From Rotaria sordida (Eukaryota > Rotifera > Eurotatoria > Philodinida > Philodinidae), in the NCBI GenBank assembly GCA_905250125.1, contig CAJNOL010000672.1, forward strand, positions 48,446-112,445: 64,000 nucleotides of DNA. Reading direction: 5' to 3'. Position numbers and translations under genes: made by a program. The notes beneath the pieces are model-generated. The model was not told the origin of the DNA, searched no databases, and worked only from the letters and a program-made list of their open reading frames with translations. Numbering within the stretch: position 1 is the first letter of the stretch; each line of letters begins with the position of its first letter. Of this stretch, positions 1 to 20,900 are shown piece after piece.

Positions 1-9041
<9,041 letters not shown>

Positions 9042-9195
9042 CGTTGTTCGAATTTTTCCAATGCGCAATAAGCGCGGAAAAACAAATGGAATAGAAAAAA
9101 TATCACAGATCTAGAATTTAAATGTTAGCCTTTTTATTTTTCTCATTTAATTCAAAAGATAAAAGTAAATGGATAGATTTATTATTTTTTTTAAA

Positions 9196-9648
9196 TAATA
9201 AAATAACAAAAAAAAAACATATATGTATTTCTCTAATAGTTATCATTTCTTCCTCTTGTCTTGCTGATTTTGCTGTTATTGTTGAATTTCACTGTGTTTT
9301 CAATTTTGGTATCACGTTTTGTTAATGATCCATTCGTATTTTTCAATTGTGCATGACCATGATGTTACGGCTTACGAGACTCTTCTCGATAATATAAACA
9401 ATTCGTTTCTACAATTATTTTTAAACCAACATTTCCTAATATATTTTTATATTTCATTGACTGTTGGATTGTCTATTGCTTTTGTTTTTTCATACACGTC
9501 GACCTTGTGCTCGAGTTTTCTTTTTGCCATTTATATAAGCTGGATAGACACAAACAAAACAACAAGGGTTGGAACGTGTTGCAGAATGAAGAAAATATGC
9601 TTGAGAATTATGTTCACGTTGAGATAATGACGTATAACTAATTGCCAT
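9196..9648 (-). pseudogene. SRP19: SRP19 pseudogene (signal recognition particle 19 kDa subunit)
   Basis: SRP19 binds SRP RNA helices 6 and 8 and prepares SRP54 loading. From an ATG at 9648 the frame reads about 52 residues, including the family signature CVYPAYINGKKKTRAQGRR, then hits TGA at 9490-9492. The homology resumes one base out of register as KAIDNPTVNEI, which matches the KAVENPTATEI segment of the family. It then shifts again to GNVGLKIIVETNCLYYRE (family GLNVFLEKNKMYSREW), meets an in-frame TAA at 9365-9367, and continues as AQLKNTNGSL. A basic, Gln-rich tail is recognisable in yet another frame. The interruptions lie a few bases apart and are too close to be introns. So the copy is broken by at least two frameshifts and one stop, unless the assembly is wrong. 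The ATG is preceded directly by TTCTTTTAG, a splice-acceptor-like string. Confidence 0.85.
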
Positions 9649-10265
9649 CTAAAAGAACAAAAATGTTCTCTGTCTATCTGCTAAAGATGATATATTTCAA
9701 ATAAACCAAAAAAAAAAAACAGTCATTCACATATATGCGCACAAGAGAAAAAAGCAATAAGTACCGGAAGAAAAACAAAAAAGAAACATATATATGCTTA
9801 ATAGTTCATATTATCTGCATTCTCAGCTATCAATTGCAAAAAAAAAAAATGCACGAATAACAAAATTTTTTTGTGTTTTACAGAGGAGATTCTGGAATGA
9901 ATAATATTCAGTAACTTTCTAAGATGATAATATATAAAAGTAGAAATAAACATAAAGAAAAAACAAAAATATCTGTATGTGTTATCATGTGAAGATTTCA
10001 ATGCACAAAATAAGAAATAAATGACCTTTATCACAGAATGACACACACACACATGTATCTATGAAATATTTCATGAGCATTTGAATTTTGTTGTTGTTGT
10101 TATTCGTGTTATGAAAAGAACAAATAATAAAAGAAAAAAAGTATATGACAAACAAGATGATGATGATGATGATGATGAACTATATGTTGGATCATAATAA
10201 CGTGCATATTGATCTTCTAAATTTACATGAAAAGAAAATTAAAATTTTTTTAAACAAAAAAAAAC

Positions 10266-11217
10266 CTATTTACTTCTTATTTGATATGAACTTATTACTT
10301 CAGTTGATCCTTTTACACATGCATAATCTATTTTTTCAAGAGTTTCATTAACAATTGTATGACTAATATGAATTAAGATAAGTGATGCATTACAAAAATC
10401 AACATGAATATTCTCTCGATTTGTACGACATCCATCAGTAGTATCATCGAACATAAGAAGAATACCTGATGGTTTTACATGATCTGTTTTAACGGATAAA
10501 AAGACATTTTCAAATTTCAATGATGATAATGGTGATACTGATGTTGGTTGAGATATTTCACAACGGACTTCTATTTTTTCAGTGGCAGTACCAGCATTTG
10601 GATAGACAGATAATTGAAGAATAGGACTTTCATTTGTAGAATGATTTGATAGATCAGTTTGTGATAATACCAAATTGATGAAAGTTATTAAAAGACAGAC
10701 TAAAAATAGAAAATTATTTACATTTCCTTTGAAAAAAAGAAACTCGATGAACCACGATAAAATAGGTAAAAGTTGATTTAACACTTCTTTAATATTAATT
10801 CGAAAATATATGTGCTTACTCGACTGATAATATATCATTATTTAATAGATCAAAGAAATGTTCTTTTGATGTTCTATTTCTTTGTCCTCACATAAGATAA
10901 TTATATATGAATAGCAGCACATTCATCTTACTAGTTCCACAAAATGAATAGATAAACGAAAAAAAAAAAAGAAATACAGATACTTTGTATGATATAACAT
11001 ATTTATGTCTACGTGCTTTTTTATTTATTAATATTCAGCATAGGAATTAAAAATGTTTATCGTTAGGCTTTTCTCTTGAGAATTTGATACAACAATCGAA
11101 CGATTAATCTCAAGTTGAGAGATTCTTATATTAGTGTCTACAACATCTATTTAAAGAACAAAAGAAAAAGAATGTCGACTTACCATTGAATAAATGTAGT
11201 AGCAACGATGATGCCAT
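10266..11217 (-). CDS. Small secreted or membrane-anchored protein of unknown function, two exons
   Basis: Exon 1 (11184-11217) encodes MASSLLLHLFN plus one base, followed by the donor GTAAGT. Exon 2 (10266-10699) opens after TTTTTAG and restores the frame as VCLLITFINLVLSQ. Joined, they give a classical signal peptide of about 25 residues and a 155-residue protein. The mature part begins TDLSNHSTNES, has several N-glycosylation sequons and four cysteines (EVRCEI, DGCRTN, VDFCNA, DYACVK), and a beta-rich look reminiscent of an extracellular beta-sandwich. I do not recognise the family. A longer ORF reading through the intron exists, but it lacks the good signal peptide. The 3' end is uncertain because donor-like GTAATA and GTAAAT strings occur just before the stop, so more exons could follow. 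Confidence 0.6.
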
Positions 11218-14200
11218 TTCATCGACGATGGCGCTCGCCGCGTTCTATTAATCAACGATTAATCTTCTAGAGAGATAGAGAGAAAAAAATCAAAGTAGAA
11301 CTTCTCCTTTTTGTCTCTGACATTTATGCAAATGACTCGTCTATATGTATAAATGTATTTGGTGTACATTCACACATATCATTAAAAAATCAGCACATGC
11401 TGACTGACTTCTCGCCACATACTATAGATATTTCCTGTATAGACACCGCCCTATTTTACTTACTATATAGATTTATACTAAGTGTGAAACCTTTGAAAAA
11501 TGAATATATATATATATATATTTTTCTCTATTGAATAATGGTGAAGAATAATGAATGTTCAAGTTTAACCGTGCGATGGAGCAGAAGAAACGATGAGATG
11601 TGCTTTGAACAGGCGTATATGCACATTAGACAATTTGTGAAATAAGAGTGGATTACATAAGACTGTTTTTTTCTTCGGTTTTTTTTTCTGTATATGATTG
11701 TATTATGCTTCTTTCACACTTATATCCCGTCTTCAAAAATGTTAACTAATGCAATAATCAAGTGGAGGAGGGAGCTTTAGTGAAGGACAAATGTACACAT
11801 CAAATTGAACGGCAAAGAAGGAAAGAACGAGAAGCAAATGAGAGAAGAGGGACAGTTGTGGTAGATTGAATGATTAAAAGAAGCAATGGCCGAATTTATG
11901 CAAAAGAGAAGTATGTTGCTTTTATATGAATTCTTGCTGTTATTTCGTTACTTTGTAAATAAGTATATAAATTGGGTGTCAAGCAACCGTTGTTGAATTA
12001 TGTTCAATAAGTAAATATAACTATGGGAACAATAAGTATTTTTAAAAAAAAATCTAAATAACATCAATGAACATAGAGAAGGTTAACTAATGATAACTAA
12101 ACAATTGTATGTTGATAGAGCAACATGCACTACAAATGAATGATATCCGCCAGATGACGAAACATTTTCTAGATCAACTTATATATATACAATAGAAGAA
12201 AGAGAATATTAATTACTATTTACGCAAGAAAATATAAATATATATGTATTACAGGTTTACGTAATTGATAATAAAAAAAACAATAACTATGTCTAATAAT
12301 CGGAGTATTCAATAATTAGAAGAAACGATCGCTTCAAATAGAAACTCATTTATTTAGCTTATTTATATATTTATCTTCATATCCGCTTACGTTAGATAAA
12401 GGGCTTATATTTATCTTTCTTTTTTTTCTTTCAAAAAAAAAAAATGTCAATAAAACATACATTCTGACGACGTAGATAACTTTCTAACTACGATACGATT
12501 AATAAACAGTGCTTATTATCTGTTTTATACGATCGATAAAGAAGCGAAACAAAGTAGAAAAAAAAAACTAACGCCCTTATTGACATAGATATATACAATG
12601 GAAGAAAAAAATTTGACCATTTAGTCTTTATAGGTTGGATAAAAAAAATAACCAATTAAAAAACAACTTACAACCACCACGTTGAATTATGTTCATAAAA
12701 TATAGATCACATTTAAATAATAAGTATTTAATCATCATAATTCATTAATTCTAAAATAGATTTAATAAAACAAAAAAAATGCAAAAAATTAATTTTAAAA
12801 TTTTATCAATACATATACTATGGATTGATAGTTTAAGTTTGAATTGAATTCCAGAAAATTTCAAGTCGATTGACATTTATGAATTTTAAAAAAATCTCTT
12901 CTTCAGCTCAAGTATATATCTCCAGTTATGTATAATGTTGCACCAGGTGTATTTTGTGTAACTAATTTAATCAATATCGACGACATGCCCCCATTTCATT
13001 TTAATTTTTTCTTTGATTTCTCAACTATTGGTTTTTGCAACAATTTTGCTCAAACATTCAATTTAAATAAGAATAATACAGACGTCATAATCATCGTAAA
13101 GTATAAGCTATAATTAATTTGTTCAATATGTTATTCGAATTTTTTTAAATAACTGTAGTTCAAAATGAAGATATGGGGAAGCATAACTGTATTGCTATTA
13201 GTTTTAATATTATGTAAAAATACCTTAGGTATTATTAATGCAAATGTCCTATTGGTTGGAAACATTAACCGATTAGAATAAAAAACAAATACCGCCATTT
13301 AAGGTTTAACTTCAGAAAAAAACCTTAATCTTGGATGTAAAAAGTTCTTAAAAATAAAATGTTAGTAAAAATTTAAGCTCTTCTATAATCATTCAGTAGG
13401 CCGTAATGTTCACAGCTGATACAACGGAATGTGACTCATTCATTCACGCTGTTGTTTTTACTTTTCATTAGCATTTGCTTATCTTCTTTTTTGTTTAATG
13501 TAATGCACGGTATTAAATTTCATTTGATTCGATAGGATCTAATGAAATGAATCAAAAAAGTGTAAGCCAAAGTCCGCCATTATTGATGTAATGTGTTTAA
13601 GGTCGCGTTGATAGTGGCGGACTTTGGTACACGTGTTTTTGGTTTACTTTATAGAATGATTCAATATTCTTTGTTTTTAATGTCGATAGATAGAATATTT
13701 CTCTTGTTCACCTGTAAATTTTTTCTTAGAATTCTTTAATTTTAATTCTATAATTCGTATTTGTAGATTATTTTCTTAAAAATCTTGAACTTAAATTAAT
13801 ATTATGAATATTAATTTAATTTGAAAATCTTTGTGAGAACAAAACATATGTCTTCCTTTGGTTAGTAAATCAACTTTTTCTTACTGAAACTAATTCTAAT
13901 CTACTTAACACTACTCAACAATTATTTAATATCTATTAAACTACTTCTATTTAATTTTCACCAAGAAGAAATTAAATCGAACCTATAATTTTCCATAATA
14001 AATACTCAATAAACCTATTATTTACTTAAAAAAATTAATAAAAACAAAGACGAATATATTGATATAAAGACATCGAAGTAATTTAAAAAGTTTTCGATGC
14101 ATATACAATTATGAAAAATTTCATTCGATATGATTGATCAAAAAATAAAATAAAATAAAAATAGAAAATTAGATTTACATGATTTTAATAATGAGTATGA

Positions 14201-14308
14201 TAAAGAAAAAACAAGTTTTTGAATAATTATAATTTGCATTTGAAATAAATCTTACTGATTTAATTTTTAAGATTATTTTTGAAATATTTTTCTCATCTCT
14301 TCATTGAG
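11218..14308. other. Intergenic spacer between divergently transcribed genes
   Basis: About 3.1 kb between the secreted-protein gene (leftward) and SARA (rightward), so both promoters should lie here. It is very AT-rich with a short (TA)n tract near 11505-11520 and many stops in all frames. Nothing with protein similarity was found. The only structured feature noticed is the inverted repeat at 13567-13627. Confidence 0.6.
13567..13627. repeat. Short perfect inverted repeat (hairpin)
   Basis: CCAAAGTCCGCCA at 13567-13579 is repeated inverted at 13615-13627 around a 35-base spacer. Weaker pairing continues outward (GTGTA against TACAC). It is more GC-rich than its surroundings. It could be a tiny MITE remnant or a regulatory hairpin. 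Confidence 0.6.
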
Positions 14309-14909
14309 ATGGATTTTGATATTGATGCTGTTCTTGATCAATTAGAAAAGACGCGTAAGTTTTATTTTAGTTTTATTTTTTATTAAATCTTTTTTTTGTT
14401 TTTTTATTACAGTCAATCAATCAAATCAGGAAGAAAAGGAATCAAATCATGAAGAGAAAGAATTAAATCAAGTTATTCAAGCATCTTCATCGCCTTCAAC
14501 TTCTAAGAAATCAGTTGATGATTTACTTTTACTCGAACTTGATCCTCTTGGAAATCCAGATAAACACAATAATAATGATAATAATCAAGAAAATGAAAAT
14601 AAACTTGAACGTCTTAAACAAGATCTTCAAGAATTATATGCATCATCAGTTGTGATCGAAACACCATCAATATCTATACCTACTTTACCTGATGTTATTG
14701 TTCAACAAGAAGAAACTTCATCAACATCATTACCATTAGCTGTTGAACAACTTGAATTTGAAGTACGACAAGAAATTTTACAACATACTCTTGAACAACC
14801 ATCATCACCAGATTTAACAACTCCTACAAATAGTCATCATGATGATAAAAAAGAAACGACTTTATTTTCAACATCATCAACTTCAACTAAAGAAGAGAAG
14901 GAAGAAGAA

Positions 14910-14941
<32 letters not shown>

Positions 14942-17900
14942 AAAACAAAATTCATCACCTTTACCAGTAATTGAAGCAACACAAATATCAAATAATTTAA
15001 CATATCAAAATGAACCTGATCTTATTCAACATGAAACACCTCCAATGAGAACCCAAATAATCTTACATAGTGTTGATAGTATTGTCAATGCACCCATGGG
15101 AACTAATCTTGATGTAGGAATCTTTTTTCTTTTGTTTTAATCTGAATTATCGTAATCAATATTTTTCTCATTAGGATTTTATCACTTCTAGTCTACCAAT
15201 GAATGAGACGTCACTACTTCAATCATCTTCTGAAATTTTCTTCACTGCATGTAATGATAGTGATAAATCTATTCAATCCTCATCTGATGAACCTATAGTT
15301 GATACTGAAGAATCTTCATTACCATCTTCTCTTACAACTAAACAAACATCTACTGTACCTACACAAGATTTTGATCTTGTTAAAAATATTCTATCAGAAA
15401 TTTTTGATAAAAATGATGAAGAAATACTTGATGAAAATCCAATTGAAGAAAAAGAATCTAGATTGGTTAATGTTGAACAACAAGAAATATCTCCACCACC
15501 AGCATCATTAACTACAAGTAATGATGAAGATTTTCGTTTTCTTGATGAAATGCTTGCAAGTATTGATGGACCAGAGATTGATATTCATCAATTAACTCCA
15601 GCTGATATTGATCGAGTTGATAATATACTCAAAGAAATCGTTAATGCACATCAAACAGAAACAATGCCATCATCATCATCAATAATTAATGATATTGAAC
15701 CTTGTCCACCTCCATCTCCTCCTCCTTCTTCTCCTCCTCCTTCTCCTCCTCCTCTTCCTCCTTCAGAACCACCACCATCACCACCAACTGAATCTTCTTT
15801 TTCATATGCACCACAACCAGTAGGAGATGCAGCTGCAGCTGCAGCTTCAATAGTACCTGCCGATGAAGAACTGATACGTGTTGAACAAGAATGGGCTAAA
15901 TTAACTGAAGAAGAGAAAATACTCGGTTCAGTTGCACCCGAATGGGTTAGTGATGATCAAGCACCTATATGTATGAAATGTTCAGCTAAATTTTCAATAA
16001 CACGTCGTCGTCATCATTGTCGTGCATGTGGAAAAGTTTTTTGTTCAACATGTTGTTGGCAAAAAGTTAAATTAGTTCATGATGATAGTAAAGAAGATCG
16101 AGCATGTAATGATTGTGTTAAAACGATTATTAAAGGTAAATTTCTTTGTCTTTTCTATGATTTATTATTATTTGTTTATTTTTTTCATTTAATATTATAG
16201 TTGAATATTTATGGAATTATATGCGTAATAATCAAAAACCTCGTTCATCTGTACTACGCAAAAAATCAGGTAAGAGTTTAAAATAATCGTTATTATTAAT
16301 GTACATTTGATGTTGATGATGGAATATTTTGTAAGAGTGTTGTTGGATCAGTTTTGTATGGAACTGTGTAATATCTTTAAGAAATCAATGTTTCAATTAT
16401 TATACAATCATGTCCCAAAAGTTCATCGAAAAAGCTAATGTATAGATCTCTTATACAGTTCAAGGGACTTAATTGATTTGTTTATAATATGTTATTATGT
16501 TCTTTAAATTTTTATCCTGTATAAATTTCTATTCCTATCAACATTAGAATAAAAATAGTTTTATTAATGGTTAAAACAAGTAACCCTTATACTCCTTCCA
16601 ATCTACTAATTTTTTTTTTGTTACTGTGAGTGTCCTGAGGATATGAGTTCACTACAACAAAACTTGGACATTATTAGTCATAGCAAAAAACAAAATGAAT
16701 AATTTAAGGAGAGAATCACTTTCAACGAATATTGACCCTTCTATTGTATTATGAAGTACTTAGTTACACACTTAGTTTTTAGTGCAGCAGAAATATTATT
16801 TGTCTTATAATTTCACAATGATTCACTATTAAAAAGTGTAGATTTTATCATCAGTGTAGTTTCATACAGTCTATCAAAATAATTAAAAAAAATGATGATA
16901 CTGTTAACTATGATCTGAATTTCTGAAGAGAGAACATCTATATGACATTTAAGAATTCACTAAACATGATTAAAGAAAATTGTATTATTTTATTATTTTT
17001 TGTATTGCGACTGATGTTATGATATCAAAACGTCTGACTCAAACTTTGAACTTTCCAGTGTTAGTAAAAAAAAAATGATTGCTTTTAGAACAGGAGTACT
17101 CCCACGTAAATTGATTTTCATTAGAAAAAAAGCATGATTTTCGAAATCATCATGCAAAAATACATCGACAACTCGACATTTCATCGTAAAACATTTCTGG
17201 TTAAAATTTTTGCACTATTCCTCCTTACCTTTCTATTCGTAAAATTTTAGGCTGTGCCCTCGTACTGATAAAAATTGATTGAAAGTCTTTTTCAATGAAA
17301 GATAGAGTTTCCAGTGTCTTTTTGCATGCCGATTTCGAAAATCATGCTTATTTTCAATAAAAACCAATTTTTGGTAATCAAAATCTAGAAATACTAACTG
17401 TTTTTCTTTCGAGTATTTTAGGTGGAAGTGACCTTGTTGTAAAAATAATGATTTATTTTTTACTAACACTGAAAAATGTCCAATATCTATCTATATTTTC
17501 TCTTATCGTCACAACCAAAAAATAGTTAAACAAAAGGAAAACTAGCGAGGTATTATAATCCATAAAAAAAGCGCGGTGCAACGGAAGATCAAGAACATTC
17601 TAGCAGATCAACAAAAACTACAGAAGAAAACCTCGACGAAGTGCATCATGTTTGTAAGAATGAATCACAATCAAGTGTTCGAGGTGTTGCATTGACTTAC
17701 TCTACATCACGAACAACAGTATACTTCATAGTGACTGAATACCTTTCATTGCAACCGTACAAGATGAAATTTGTTTGTCGCATGAAGCAAGCTGCTGCGA
17801 CAACTCGAACATTTGATTGTAGTTCATTCTTACAAACGTTATAAACTTCGTTGACTTTGTCTTCTAAAATTTTTGATGATCTCCCAGAACATTCTCGATC

Positions 17901-20900
17901 TTCAACTGTACCAGTTTTACAGAAGTGTTGAAATATAACTGCAATGCAATCTTCACTTAGTATGTTTCTGCTAAACTTGACTTACAGTTATCGTTTCATA
18001 ACTACCGATGACTGAAATTTGCTCATTAATAAAACTAAGTCATTTGATTTGCATATGAGATATTTACGTTAATTTTTCGGAGAGAGTTTTGGGATACTCG
18101 ATAGTATTTTATTTGTTTGAAATCTCTTACTCATAACTCTTATTTGCTTCGGGCACAAAACCAGTTAGATTTGAATTTATTTCTTGTTGTTTTTGAAATA
18201 CCAATGGTGTTTGTGTCTTAGTCATTGAGTTATCATCTATATCTTTGTTTGATTTTATCGTTATATTTGATTTTTCTTCTTTTATATTAGTAGTTGTATT
18301 ATTTTGTTTTTGTGATGAACTAAGTTTTGGTACTGAAGTGTTGATCATATTATGATCATGATTAGGACAACAATATTTATCATGAAATTGTTTTTGTGTT
18401 CCGCTTAAGATCAATTTACTATTATTAAATATGTAAAGATCATCAAGATTTGCTTGTGGTTTATGATCTAAACGTTGACCTTTATACATAATAGTTTGAT
18501 GACATTTTGGTACTTTAGTAAGTTTTTCAATTTCATCTAATAGATTTTCAACTCGAATTTTATTGTCTTTACTCGATAATAACATTTCATAAAGATCAGA
18601 ACCATATTGAATTTGTAATTTAATATAATGAGACAATGTCGTATCAATAATAGAATTATTGTTATTGAATGAAGTCATGTTTTTTTATATAATGAAAATA
18701 ATAGAAATCACGTTAGATAATGAGTTATTTAAAAATGATGGCGCTAGATTAAATTTATTCTAATGATTTTGTTTCAAAAGTAAAATACCTGTAAATAAAA
18801 ATAAAATTTCTTTTTTTTTTCTTTTATTCTTATATTTTTTTTCTGCACATTGTTATTTACAAAGCTTATTTTATTCGGGTATAAAAATGGACGGATAACA
18901 AGAGCAAGAGCAAATAGGTTGATATAGAAATAGAGAAAATATGATCTGTTCAGTTAGAATTGTTCATATGTCATATGATTGGATTTAATTTGTTCGATTT
19001 GCTGTAATCATTGGTTCATATCGTGTTTTAGTTGGATCACCAATTAATCTAACTTGAGCATTATTATCAATGCCAGCATCACGTAATGTACGATCTTTCA
19101 TTTGTTGTAATTCTCGTCCACGAAAAAAGAGTTTTTGACGTTGAACAGGAACAGTTGTTATACGTTCTAATTCTTCCATTAGATCCGTTATACGTAGATT
19201 ATTTGCACTACGTAAAATAAGCACATGTCGATCGGAGCCTTCAACAAAAAAAAAAGACATATATATTTGATAAAAATCTATGTTTTTTTTTAATTAGAGA
19301 ATAAAAATTTATACCATGAAATACTTCAATTTTAAGCACTTCTTGATTAGCACCGTTCTGTGTCGGATCATTGGTGTTGATAGTATTATCCATACGTCTT
19401 TTAAATTAAAAAAGATAATAGATAACATTTTCGACTAATCTTTAACGTTCATTCACTCATACTCTGCCTATTACAGTATTTTTCTACTTACCTCGGTGAT
19501 GTATCATTTTGATTTCCACCACCACCACCACCACCACCACCACCACCACCACCACCACCACCTGTTGACTGCGATCCATCACCATAAAATGATGGTGGTG
19601 CTTGTTGTCTTGCTGAATAATACTCATTTGGTGGTGGTGGTTGCTGCTGTTGTTGTTGTTGTTGATTATTAGATCCTGAACCTTTATACCAAAGTGAAAT
19701 AAATGAATTATTAACAACTCCAAGTGAATCAAGTGGAGCATCAGGTGGATATTGTGTTAAAGGCATTCCATTATATGCAACATTTTGATCAAGAATTGGT
19801 ATATTAAAACGTTGTTGTAATTCAACTTGTAAATCATAAAGTGTTATTGGATGTGGTCGACCAATAGCAAGACCTTCAATTCGATCACCGATACCAATTT
19901 GTAAATTAAGAACAAATGAAGGAGCAACAGGAGGTGCTGCATTTGGATTTGTCAATTGTTGATAGTAGTTAGCACTAAATAAAGGCTGGTTAGTAGAAAG
20001 CAAATAGCAGGTCAATTCAGGGTTAAGATTGATTTATTTTTTGAAAGAAAAAAAAAACATAATAATAATAACGAAAATAAGAGAAATATGTCTTATTCTG
20101 AACGATAATAAAAATGTCTAAAGAAAAAGGATGTAAAGGAAGGAAAAAAATCCATCAGTATAATTTATTTGATAGAAAAAAAAATGACTGAACACTTACG
20201 ATCCATGATGACAACGACAATTACAATTGGTATAATGTTCATGAGCGCATCTACTTTGACAATAGAAACTGAACTTAGTAAAAGGAAATATGTTGTTGTC
20301 ATTTTCTTTTTCTTTTTTAAATGTATATTACTTTAAAGTATCTTTTCTATTCGAGTTTTTTATTAGACAAGAAAAATTATACTTCGCATACACTTTTTCC
20401 AATGGAATAAAAAGAAAACCTTGAAGTTTAATATCTTACCGTGGACTACCGCCAAACTGTTGTTGTTGTTGATCATACATTGTTGGATAATTCGAATTGG
20501 GTTGTTGCTGTTGTTGAGGATAAAATTGTTGTTGCTGTTGTTGAGGATAAAATTGTTGTTGCAATTGTTGTTGTTGATAAATATCATTTGATGATGAATA
20601 TTGCTGATCAGATGTTGCAAAAGAACGTAGTTCTCGTCGTCTATTTTGTTGTGCTTGATCATCTTCTCGACAGACACGCATTTGATGATTATTTTCAATT
20701 CCTAATGTTTCTAAAAGTTCATTTGGTGTATCACAAATATTTCGTCCCTAAAATAAAGTTAATACAATAAAAAAGAAAATATTATTAAATTATTTATAAA
20801 ATAATAAAGATTTGATTTACCTTCCAGTAAAGAATTATTTGATCAAGAGGCATTTTAAATACTTTAGATGCATCTTCTTGAACATCACGTACACGTAAAT

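Noticed and set aside
9319-9627. Plus-strand ORF of 102 residues
   Set aside because: It is the antisense shadow of the SRP19 pseudogene, which has clear family similarity on the minus strand.
19484-19741. ORF with poly-Val run
   Set aside because: Out-of-frame reading of the polyGly/polyGln region of the three-UBL gene.
20441-20770. Plus-strand ORF opposite the Gln-rich exon
   Set aside because: Antisense shadow; low complexity only.
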